From positions 94,474 through 104,719 of the forward strand of contig MU657248.1 in assembly GCA_026770575.1 (NCBI GenBank): 10,246 nt of DNA, read 5' to 3'. The notes beneath the pieces are model-generated. The model was not told the origin of the DNA and searched no databases. It worked only from the letters and a program-made list of their open reading frames with translations. Below, one piece after another: positions 6,901-10,246 of this stretch. This stretch comes from Pelagophyceae sp. CCMP2097 (taxonomy: Eukaryota; Sar; Pelagophyceae). A program made the position numbers and the translations under genes. Each line of letters begins with the position of its first letter. Position 1 is the stretch's first letter.

Positions 6901-9616
6901 AACGGCCCCATGGTCCACGGCGACGTTGAATCCAACGGGCCGTTTTCGACAACTCGGGAGCCGACTCCTTCAACGGCCCCTCTTCGCTGAACACGGGCCT
7001 CTGCCTCCAAGGGGCCAGAGGCACACGGTGGATGCAAGGGGGGGAACCACGATGGCCGGGTGCCTTGGTGTCCGAGTGTCAGCCTTTTTCACGAAATCTT
7101 CGGGGGCCCTGCCACGGGCCGCACGCCGCGGGGACCTCGTCTCGGGGAAGTCGCCGACGGCGCTCTCTTCCCGACGTCGCGTTTGACATGATTCAGAGGC
7201 CCCATCCCGAGAACGCGCCCCCATTGGCGGCCTGGATGGACCCTAAGGGGCGGTCTGTGGCCCTCTTGCCGACGTCGCGAGGCGACGGGCCGTGCTTTGG
7301 GTCGTTCACCTCTACGGGGCTGCCTTTTGGACGGCCCCTTTTGCGAAAAACGGCTTGGGCACGGTTTTCGCGCCGGCCCTCGCAACAGCGGGGTTTGGAA
7401 GACGGGCTCGCGCTGGTCGACGGGGTCAGGCGGGCCCTCGGCGTGGTGCAGAGCCACGGTGGTTCCATCTTGATGCCTTTGAAAAGTCCTTTTTCGGTTC
7501 TGAAGAGTTGTGCTTCTTTCTTTTGGACACCGTTGCTCGAGCAAAGTGCGATGCAAAGACGCATACAACCGACGCCCAAGAGACTTGACTAGGTGGCCGC
7601 GGGCGCGCTCACCAAGCTCGCCTGCTGCACGCTCGAGGCGCACGGCCCAAAGTCCAACGTCGCAAAGCAGCGCCAGCTGGCGGCGCTGCACGTCTGCTGC
7701 GGCATCGCGGAGCTCGTCGAACAGACCGGGGGCGCGACGAACACGTGCGCCGATTCGCTCGAGCGCCTGGCGACGTGCGTTGCGGCGTTTTTGGGCAACC
7801 AAACAAGCTTCGATTTGTTTTTGGCGGGTGATTGGCATCGGACTTTGGGATTCGTGCGGTCACTCACTTGATGGCGGCAGTCGAAATCTGACAAAGTGGC
7901 CTCGAAAAAGGTACGCCCAACTCCTGCTCAACCCAAACCTGACCCACACGCTCAAGTCTTCTTTCCTGTGCGACAACAAAACAGCCTTTGCGCACTACCT
8001 CGAGCGCTCAAAGGCACTGCAGACGGACAAGGCCGACGGCAAGGTAAAGGGGCGTTTTGGAGAGCGGCGCGGTCACCGCGCCGCCTTGAAACGCGTCGAA
8101 TGCAGGGCCTCCCCCCGCGCGCGCAGCCCGACGGCTGCATCGCCTGGCGGCAGCTGCAGGTGCGTCTGTGGCGCCCACCCACTCCATCGACTGTTGAAGA
8201 GGTTTGAAGCACGGGCCAAGGGGGCCCAACACCAATTCTTCGCGAGGAAACCGCGGCCCTGGACAGGCGACGGGCGCTTCGGGCGTCGAGGCGGATCTGT
8301 GCGACGCGGGCGACCTGCAAAAGGCGGTCGGCGAAAGCGGCGACGCGTGCGACCGTTTATTCGTTTGAAACTCGCCTTTTTGAAAATCGCCTTTTTTGAA
8401 ACTCGCCTCTCTTGAAAATCGAATTCAATCGAATCCCAAATCAACGCCCCCGCAGCTTCGGCGTGCGCCTTTCGCACGTGTACCAGCTCGCCGGCTTCGC
8501 GGACCCGGTCTACGCGGAAGCGATCGTGACGGTGCGTCGCGCGGTGGCGGGGTTCTGCGGTCCGTTGGGCCCCGGTCCGTTGACGACGGCCCGAGGTGCA
8601 CGACTACGACATCGTGTTGGAGATCTTCGTCACGAACCGCACGTCTGCGACGCTGACCAACCTCACAGTCGAGCTGGCGACGATGGGTGCGTCGCTCGAG
8701 TTCGAGCGTCGGATTCGGGGCCTCGCCTCATGTCGGCCGCATCAGGCGACCTCAAGCTCGTGGAGCGGCCGCAGTCGCTCACGCTCGGGCCGCTGGACCA
8801 AAAGGCCATCCGCGCCAACATCAAAGTCTCCTCGACAGAGACTGGCAACATCTTCGGCACCATCGTACGTCGTGCCGCCGCGAAACTCAAACGGACCCGG
8901 TGCGCGCAGGTGTATGAAAAGTCGACGTCGGCGGAGAAGCACTACGTCAATCTGAACAACATCCACCTCGACATCATGGACTACATCCGCCCGGCTTCCT
9001 GCTGCGACGAGGCGTTTCGGCACATGTGGGCAGAATTCGAGTGGGAGAACAAGGCGCGCGGCACGCCCCTCTTTCGAACATGCGCCTCTTCGAAAAGTTT
9101 GAACCTTTGAAAAGACCGTCTTCGCAGGTGGCCATCTCGACGGCCATCACGCAACTGTCCGACTTCCTCGACCACGTCGTCTCCAGCACGAACATGCGCT
9201 GCCTGACGCCGTCCTCGGCGCTGGGGGGCGCGAGCTCGTGCGTCTTTCAAGGGGCCCGTCTCGGAAAAGGGCCTTTTCGATACGGGGCCCCTTTTTGAAA
9301 GTCACCGGGCCTCGAACGCAGCTTCCTGGCCGCCAACCTGTACGCCAAGTCCATCTTCGGCGAGGACGCGCTGGTGCGTGGCTCTGGCTTTTTGGGACCC
9401 CCGCATATCGAGCGGTTTTCAGGTCAACGTCTCCGTGGAGCGCAAGGACGACGCCGATGGGAAGCTTTCCGGCTACATCAGAATCCGGTCCAAGACGCAG
9501 GTCGGTGCCCAGTTTGAATCCTTTGCATCTTTTGGACCCTAACCCGCAAAAACCCGCAGGGCATCGCGCTCTCGCTCGGCGACCGCATCACCGCCGTCCA
9601 GCGCGGCGCCAAGTAG
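976..9616 (+). CDS. COPB1: Coatomer subunit beta (beta-COP), 28 exons, complete
   Basis: This is a structural subunit of the COPI coat. With gamma-, delta- and zeta-COP, beta-COP forms the adaptor-like F-subcomplex recruited by Arf1-GTP to Golgi membranes for retrograde Golgi-to-ER and intra-Golgi traffic. It is cytosolic and peripheral, with no signal peptide or membrane segment. Exons: 976-997, 1050-1126, 1760-1945, 2031-2120, 2191-2246, 2307-2441, 2868-2967, 3090-3188, 4323-4445, 4490-4648, 4694-4754, 5656-5786, 5837-5943, 6071-6125, 6226-6338, 6641-6770, 7593-7774, 7911-8043, 8106-8159, 8267-8346, 8456-8531, 8596-8686, 8746-8864, 8910-9053, 9128-9237, 9322-9373, 9423-9500, 9560-9616 (TAG 9614-9616). 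They sum to 2,820 nt, 939 residues. Expected family domains are an adaptin-N alpha-solenoid (about 20-480), a variable linker, a beta-COP C-terminal/appendage domain (about 655-795) and an appendage platform (about 800-930). Hallmarks seen: [15 protein letters not shown] (108-122), SDNNIKLI (289-296), [10 protein letters not shown] (711-720), DIMDYI (814-819), [10 protein letters not shown] (832-841). Exon boundaries are hand-inferred; those of exons 14-15 and 18-20 rest on weaker conservation. Confidence 0.97.
1050..1126 (+). CDS. COPB1: COPB1 exon 2
   Basis: Encodes residues 8-33. Joining G at 997 to TG at 1050 restores a valine codon. It covers the short N-terminal strand and the first solenoid helix ([15 protein letters not shown]). 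Donor AAG|GTGCGT, phase 0, followed by the 633-nt intron 2. Confidence 0.92.
1127..1759 (+). repeat. COPB1 intron 2 with degenerate tandem array
   Basis: This 633-nt intron runs from AAG|GTGCGT to CTCAAG|GT. About 1320-1680 holds five or six imperfect copies of a unit of roughly 50-75 bp. Each unit combines CCCTCTCCCGCGCGGC (1332-1347, 1505-1520, 1598-1613; variants near 1393-1403 and 1461-1476), GAGGGATTGAAAGAGACCG (near 1406-1424, 1522-1540, 1548-1566, 1616-1634) and a GTTCGACGGTC-like tail. Several units are truncated or joined irregularly, as expected from unequal exchange. Long frames on both strands here are by-products of GC content and repetition; no protein family was recognised. Confidence 0.85.
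1760..1945 (+). CDS. COPB1: COPB1 exon 3
   Basis: Encodes residues 34-95, the longest exon of the window. It begins [15 protein letters not shown] and contains FWEIVPKYD and LLPEMIL, characteristic of the beta-COP adaptin-N start. The AG at 1758-1759 is preferred over TAG at 1751-1753 because it keeps family spacing. Intron 3 is 1946-2030 (85 nt, phase 0). Confidence 0.95.
2031..2120 (+). CDS. COPB1: COPB1 exon 4
   Basis: Encodes residues 96-125 and holds [15 protein letters not shown], one of the most conserved beta-COP stretches. Acceptor TTTCAG|GT, donor GCG|GTGCGG. Intron 4 is 2121-2190 (70 nt, phase 0). Confidence 0.96.
2191..2246 (+). CDS. COPB1: COPB1 exon 5
   Basis: Encodes residues 126-143 plus two bases of codon 144. 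It reads [18 protein letters not shown], matching the family motif that precedes SYVR. Donor CTC|GTGAGT. Intron 5 is 2247-2306 (60 nt, phase 2). Confidence 0.96.
2307..2441 (+). CDS. COPB1: COPB1 exon 6
   Basis: Encodes residues 144-188 plus two bases of codon 189. It starts by completing serine 144 and continues [18 protein letters not shown], then [14 protein letters not shown] and the RRNA of the conserved K/R-RNAF motif, which is completed in exon 7. Donor CGC|GTGACC, phase 2. Confidence 0.95.
2442..2867 (+). other. COPB1 intron 6, GGCC-rich long intron
   Basis: This 426-nt intron runs from CGC|GTGACC to CGTAG|GT. Near its 5' end is a direct repeat, CCCTTGAAAGGGCCGTCGG at 2497-2515 and a copy at 2518-2536 with 17 of 19 matches. 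The rest is GC-rich with GGCCC and GGGGCC blocks. No coding homology was recognised. Confidence 0.85.
2868..2967 (+). CDS. COPB1: COPB1 exon 7
   Basis: Encodes the rest of codon 189 through residue 222: [16 protein letters not shown], then [10 protein letters not shown]. Length and spacing from RNAF to the next exon's VLEL match human and plant beta-COP exactly. Donor CTG|GTGTCG. Intron 7 is 2968-3089 (122 nt, phase 0). Confidence 0.94.
3090..3188 (+). CDS. COPB1: COPB1 exon 8
   Basis: Encodes residues 223-255, [19 protein letters not shown] followed by a helix ending SPSAA. Acceptor TTCTAG|GT, donor GCG|GTGAGT, phase 0. The longest intron of the gene follows. Confidence 0.95.
3189..4322 (+). 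repeat. COPB1 intron 8, longest intron, GGGCCC-palindrome rich
   Basis: This 1,134-nt intron runs from GCG|GTGAGT to ATCAG|GT. It contains many AGGGCCCT-type palindromes (for example about 3667-3676, 3692-3700, 3730-3738, the last two preceded by TTGCG). It has a direct pair AGTCTCTCGCGAGAAT at 3790-3805 and 3811-3826 (period 21) around the palindrome TCTCGCGAGA, and a diverged pair around CGGTCGAATGCGCGGTCAC and ACCGTCGAACGCGTGGTCAC (about 3313-3360). No gene was recognised on either strand. Confidence 0.83.
4323..4445 (+). CDS. COPB1: COPB1 exon 9
   Basis: Encodes residues 256-296 with [20 protein letters not shown] and SDNNIKLI, both near-invariant in beta-COP. Acceptor ATCAG|GT, donor ATC|GTGCGT. 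Intron 9 is 4446-4489 (44 nt, phase 0), the shortest of the gene. Confidence 0.97.
4490..4648 (+). CDS. COPB1: COPB1 exon 10
   Basis: Encodes residues 297-349: [16 protein letters not shown], then [20 protein letters not shown] and [11 protein letters not shown]. The EIxMDILRxLxxPD core is typical of the family. Donor GAG|GTGCCA. Intron 10 is 4649-4693 (45 nt, phase 0). Confidence 0.96.
4694..4754 (+). CDS. COPB1: COPB1 exon 11
   Basis: Encodes residues 350-369 plus one base of codon 370: [20 protein letters not shown]. The LKxEV motif matches the family. The donor GCA|GTGCGT at 4755 is chosen because it joins in frame to SEYR in exon 12; phase 1. Confidence 0.92.
5331..5434. repeat. Perfect 30-bp tandem repeat, 3.5 copies (intron 11)
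   Basis: Three identical 30-bp units lie at 5331-5360, 5361-5390 and 5391-5420, followed by a 14-base partial copy to 5434. Each begins TCGAAAGGGCCTCTGTTG and ends ATTTGTCGTAT. Identity between copies implies recent amplification. With no spacers and no adjacent cas-like genes it is a minisatellite, not a CRISPR array. Confidence 0.97.
5443..5466. repeat. 12-bp tandem duplication (intron 11)
   Basis: AGCCAAAGTACG occurs twice in direct succession at 5443-5454 and 5455-5466, just after the 30-bp array. Confidence 0.95.
5481..5531. repeat. 17-bp tandem repeat, 3 copies (intron 11)
   Basis: Units GAGTCGACCGGGGCCCC (5481-5497), a copy with one change (5498-5514) and a copy with changes near its end (5515-5531). 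The array includes the palindrome CGGGGCCCCG and could form alternative hairpins. Confidence 0.93.
5656..5786 (+). CDS. COPB1: COPB1 exon 12
   Basis: Completes codon 370 and encodes up to residue 413: [19 protein letters not shown], then [20 protein letters not shown]. The acceptor is CCCCGAG at 5649-5655. Donor TTC|GTGCGT. Intron 12 is 5787-5836 (50 nt, phase 0). Confidence 0.94.
5837..5943 (+). CDS. COPB1: COPB1 exon 13
   Basis: Encodes residues 414-448 plus two bases of codon 449: [20 protein letters not shown] and a segment ending TAL. It corresponds to the family FVREAI...LR segment with unchanged spacing. Donor GCT|GTGAGT. Intron 13 is 5944-6070 (127 nt, phase 2) and contains an 11-bp exact tandem repeat, CACAAACGTCG, at 5974-5995. 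Confidence 0.93.
6071..6125 (+). CDS. COPB1: COPB1 exon 14
   Basis: Completes leucine 449 and encodes [18 protein letters not shown] (450-467); ALWILGEY is the conserved end of the trunk solenoid. Donor GAG|GTGCGC. Intron 14 is 6126-6225 (100 nt, phase 0) with a 9-bp tandem duplication, CAACGGCAT, at about 6167-6184. Confidence 0.91.
6226..6338 (+). CDS. COPB1: COPB1 exon 15 (trunk-appendage linker)
   Basis: Encodes residues 468-504 plus two bases of codon 505. VIFKCLGNG aligns with the CLGELP segment of plant beta-COP. The rest is Ala/Asp-rich and variable, as expected for this linker. The donor CAA|GTGCGG was chosen because it restores [13 protein letters not shown]. Phase 2. Confidence 0.85.
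6339..6640 (+). other. COPB1 intron 15
   Basis: This 302-nt intron runs from CAA|GTGCGG to CGCCTAG|GT. It is GC-rich and includes TTCAACGGCCC at about 6533-6543, a motif repeated in intron 16. No coding or RNA feature was recognised. Confidence 0.8.
6641..6770 (+). CDS. COPB1: COPB1 exon 16
   Basis: Encodes the end of codon 505 through 548. ADGTYATQ (510-517) is a beta-COP signature; CDGDVFLAT at the end matches the family GDFFxA motif. The donor ACT|GTCTGT departs from the GTG consensus. Phase 0; the 822-nt intron 16 follows. Confidence 0.94.
6771..7592 (+). repeat. COPB1 intron 16 with 21-bp duplication and TTCAACGGCCCC motifs
   Basis: This 822-nt intron runs from ACT|GTCTGT to GACTAG|GT. 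A 21-bp sequence beginning GGCCGAAAGACCAAGG is repeated exactly at 6835-6855 and 6858-6878. TTTCAACGGCCCC-like motifs occur near 6897-6909 and 6967-6980. A coding role is not supported in any frame. Confidence 0.83.
7593..7774 (+). CDS. COPB1: COPB1 exon 17
   Basis: Encodes residues 549-608 plus two bases of codon 609: [18 protein letters not shown], then a segment ending CADSLERLA. The reading frame stays open past the donor to a TGA at 7869-7871, but joining at GAC|GTGCGT keeps the family alignment (SLERLAT-YAQLLL). Intron 17 is 7775-7910 (136 nt, phase 2). Confidence 0.9.
7911..8043 (+). CDS. COPB1: COPB1 exon 18
   Basis: Completes threonine 609 and encodes up to residue 653: [19 protein letters not shown], then [17 protein letters not shown]. 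It is a divergent region aligned to family helices by length and charge pattern. The donor AAG|GTAAAG is the most conventional GTRAG-like site in the gene. Intron 18 is 8044-8105 (62 nt, phase 0). Confidence 0.87.
8106..8159 (+). CDS. COPB1: COPB1 exon 19
   Basis: Encodes residues 654-671, [18 protein letters not shown]. The QPD..I...QL pattern matches the family QPDD segment that begins the C-terminal domain. The ATGCAG acceptor at 8100-8105 is the AG that keeps phase 0. Donor CAG|GTGCGT. Intron 19 is 8160-8266 (107 nt). Confidence 0.83.
8267..8346 (+). CDS. COPB1: COPB1 exon 20
   Basis: Encodes residues 672-697 plus two bases of codon 698, [20 protein letters not shown] followed by VGESGD. 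Poorly conserved acidic linker. The acceptor GACAG at 8262-8266 is the only nearby AG giving the required phase. The donor CGC|GTGCGA joins in frame to exon 21. Start less certain than its end. Confidence 0.76.
8364..8427. repeat. TTGAAA-type short tandem repeat (intron 20)
   Basis: Intron 20 (8347-8455, 109 nt) contains four successive 16-17-nt units that alternate TTGAAACTCGCC and TTGAAAATCG cores separated by T-rich or CT-rich spacers. The intron is much richer in A and T than its exons. Confidence 0.85.
8456..8531 (+). CDS. COPB1: COPB1 exon 21
   Basis: Completes alanine 698 and encodes [11 protein letters not shown], then [13 protein letters not shown] (711-723), the most diagnostic beta-COP C-terminal motif (QLxGFxDPVYAEA). 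The acceptor is CCGCAG|C, one of three not followed by G. Donor ACG|GTGCGT. Intron 21 is 8532-8595 (64 nt, phase 0). Confidence 0.95.
8596..8686 (+). CDS. COPB1: COPB1 exon 22
   Basis: Encodes residues 724-753 plus one base of codon 754: [20 protein letters not shown], then [10 protein letters not shown]. These are beta-strands of the appendage immunoglobulin-like subdomain. Donor TGG|GTGCGT. Intron 22 is 8687-8745 (59 nt, phase 1) with acceptor ATCAG. Confidence 0.96.
8746..8864 (+). CDS. COPB1: COPB1 exon 23
   Basis: Completes glycine 754 and encodes up to residue 793: [16 protein letters not shown], then [17 protein letters not shown]. These are near plant-like signatures of the C-terminal domain. 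The donor ATC|GTACGT has A at +3. Intron 23 is 8865-8909 (45 nt, phase 0). Confidence 0.96.
8910..9053 (+). CDS. COPB1: COPB1 exon 24
   Basis: Encodes residues 794-841. [19 protein letters not shown] leads into [10 protein letters not shown] and the invariant [10 protein letters not shown] at 832-841. Exon 24 must end at AAG 9053, because homology stops there and a TGA follows in frame at 9108-9110. This places a GC donor (AAG|GCGCGC). Phase 0. Confidence 0.96.
9054..9127 (+). other. COPB1 intron 24, GC-AG intron
   Basis: This 74-nt intron has a GC donor (AAG|GCGCGC) and a TTCGCAG|GT acceptor. The exon before ends at the conserved FEWENK and the exon after begins VAIST, so no nearby GT donor fits. 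The intron holds several TTCGAA/TTTGAA motifs (about 9071-9107). Confidence 0.88.
9128..9237 (+). CDS. COPB1: COPB1 exon 25
   Basis: Encodes residues 842-877 plus two bases of codon 878: [18 protein letters not shown], then [15 protein letters not shown]. The STNMRCLT motif matches STNMKCLT of other eukaryotes. Acceptor TTCGCAG|GT, donor CTC|GTGCGT, phase 2. Confidence 0.96.
9238..9321 (+). other. COPB1 intron 25, near-palindromic intron
   Basis: This 84-nt intron contains inverted arms CTTTCAA (9244-9250) with TTGAAAG (9295-9301), and GGGGCCCGT (9251-9259) with ACGGGGCCCC (9282-9291). An inner near-palindrome GAAAAGGGCCTTTTC lies at 9264-9278. Its transcript could fold into one long stem, bringing donor and acceptor closer. 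Confidence 0.88.
9322..9373 (+). CDS. COPB1: COPB1 exon 26
   Basis: Completes serine 878 and encodes [17 protein letters not shown] (879-895), the conserved appendage-platform motif. Acceptor ACGCAG|C. Donor CTG|GTGCGT. Intron 26 is 9374-9422 (49 nt, phase 0), ending TTTTCAG. Confidence 0.96.
9423..9500 (+). CDS. COPB1: COPB1 exon 27
   Basis: Encodes residues 896-921: [18 protein letters not shown], then IRIRSKTQ. It matches the family VN(V/L)SIEK...GxIRIRxKxQ pattern. The donor CAG|GTCGGT is unusual for the gene. Intron 27 is 9501-9559 (59 nt, phase 0). Confidence 0.96.
9560..9616 (+). CDS. COPB1: COPB1 exon 28 (C-terminus and stop)
   Basis: Encodes residues 922-939, [18 protein letters not shown], and the TAG stop at 9614-9616. 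[10 protein letters not shown] is the universal end of beta-COP, so the protein is full length. Confidence 0.96.
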   Translation, partial: GIALSLGDRITAVQRGAK

Positions 9617-9679
9617 ACAAGCCGCCAAAAGCACCGGCCGATAACAAAGTCTTCCCATTCCACAAGAAAAGGGGCGGTT

Positions 9680-9717
9680 AGGGACCCGTAGGGGCCGGCG
9701 GCTATTACTATCTAAGG
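9680..9717 (+). repeat. 38-bp flanking element, downstream copy 1
   Basis: Starts AGGGACCCGTAGGGGCCGGC and ends CTATTACTATCTAAGG, with 34 of 38 matches to copy 2. A T tract follows. The GGCCCC hairpin arm is mutated here (GGACCC). Confidence 0.9.
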
Positions 9718-9812
9718 TTTTTTTGGTTCGTAACTGTCAAAAGAACTTTTTCAGACTGGTATATTTTTGTTCCTTGATTGCCATGATTGAACTTACCGGC
9801 TCGTTCGCGCAT

Positions 9813-9850
9813 AGGGCCCCGCAGGGGCCGGCACCTATTACTATCTAAGG
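9813..9850 (+). repeat. 38-bp flanking element, downstream copy 2
   Basis: Starts AGGGCCCCGCAGGGGCCGGC and ends CTATTACTATCTAAGG, then a long T tract. It keeps the perfect 6-bp GGCCCC/GGGGCC stem with loop GCA. It is 133 bp after copy 1 and is the closest relative of the upstream copy at 793-830. Confidence 0.9.
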
Positions 9851-9925
9851 TTTTTTTTTTAATTTGTGAGAACACTTGTTTGTCGTTGATAATAACTTTT
9901 TAATTGTTGTCAGGAAAGGCTGTAT

Positions 9926-9976
9926 AACGGCCCCGCGCCGATCACTGCTATCCTTTTAGATTTTGGCTTTTTTTTT
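9926..9976 (+). repeat. Degenerate third downstream copy of the flanking element
   Basis: ACGGCCCCGC, GCCGATCACTGCTATC, TTTTAGATTTT and a T tract keep the order of parts (GGCCCCGC, ACTGCTATC, TAGA, T run) but not the full sequence. Tentative. Confidence 0.5.
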
Positions 9977-10246
9977 GGCGATAGTTTTACATTGACGCGA
10001 GGCTGTAGATCGAAGGGGTCTAGTACCCTCAAAACCCTCCCGTGCGATTGCGCGTCAAAGGCTCGTCAAGAGGTATTTGGAGAGTGTATACTTCTCTCTG
10101 TGGAACGCCGAAAACTATAAGCTTGCGGCGCATAGCAGTACAATAGAACATCAAAAATGAAAAAGCGCTATAGACGCCGTTTTTGACCCTATAGACAAGC
10201 TCCAGCGGTTGTCCATAACGACCAATGAACAACTGCGCGCGCCCTA

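Larger units (their letters stand above)
9617..10246 (+). other. 3' flank of COPB1, AT-rich, no recognisable gene
   Basis: After the stop the sequence becomes AT-rich with repeated T tracts (9718-9724, about 9851-9860, 9968-9976). No AATAAA was seen between the stop and 10000, so the poly(A) site is not located. Three copies of the flanking element lie at 9680-9966. The last 200 bases contain only a 67-residue minus-strand frame without the gene's codon bias. Confidence 0.7.

Noticed and set aside
7775..7910. Intron 17 considered as a box C/D snoRNA host (TTGATGG and TCTGACA near 7868-7893).
   Set aside because: The boxes are imperfect and too close together, and no terminal stem was found.
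671..9682. TTAGGG at about 674 and 9678, considered as telomeric sequence.
   Set aside because: Each is a single hexamer without tandem repetition.
793..9850. COPB1 carried as cargo between terminal inverted repeats of one large transposon.
   Set aside because: The flanking elements are short, present in several copies on one side, and no transposase or target-site duplication was seen; an essential single-gene cargo is an unlikely explanation.
10029..10232. Minus-strand frame of 67 residues starting MFIGRYGQPLELVYRVK.
   Set aside because: It has no recognised family, lacks the strong GC third-position bias of COPB1 and is of a length expected by chance; a partial exon of a neighbouring gene cannot be excluded.

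Overview
The window is a eukaryotic nuclear locus. It carries one complete, intron-rich protein-coding gene on the + strand, the beta subunit of the COPI vesicle coat (coatomer beta, COPB1; Sec26 in yeast). The coding span is 976-9616. It can be spliced by eye into 28 exons (2,820 nt) encoding 939 residues, close to the human (about 953) and Arabidopsis (about 948) proteins. Every exon junction keeps frame and family alignment from the initiator Met to the C-terminal end. No bacterial, viral or organellar gene was recognised.

The organism is probably a GC-rich unicellular eukaryote. The coding exons prefer G or C at third positions. The introns are GT-AG with a GTGCG-type donor (16 of 27), plus one GC-AG intron. 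Such splice sites occur in GC-rich algae and protists such as stramenopile algae, haptophytes and dinoflagellates, but the sequence alone does not place the organism further.

Layout: 1-975 is 5' flank. It starts GC-rich, becomes AT-richer with a diverged 140-bp tandem repeat (about 95-400), then holds a 10-bp-stem hairpin (463-489), a minus-strand copy of a 38-bp element (793-830) and a 16-bp direct repeat (858-889). 976-9616 is COPB1. Its 27 introns total 5,821 nt, twice the exon total. Twenty-one are 44-136 nt; six are long (302, 426, 633, 822, 901 and 1,134 nt) and packed with GGGCCC blocks, TTGAAA-type motifs and local tandem repeats. 9617-10246 is AT-rich 3' flank with two close forward copies and one degenerate copy of the 38-bp element, each followed by a T tract.

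The most notable non-gene signals are three. First, a 38-bp hairpin-containing element lies on both sides of the gene, pointing outward. Second, exon starts are strongly biased: 24 of 27 internal exons begin with G, 18 with GT, and 13 of 17 phase-0 introns are followed by a valine codon. This fits introns placed at AG|GT proto-splice sites or made by short target duplications. Third, the long introns share repetitive, palindromic content that may be a degenerate introner-like or repeat family. No multi-gene system is visible; COPB1 acts with other coatomer subunits encoded elsewhere.
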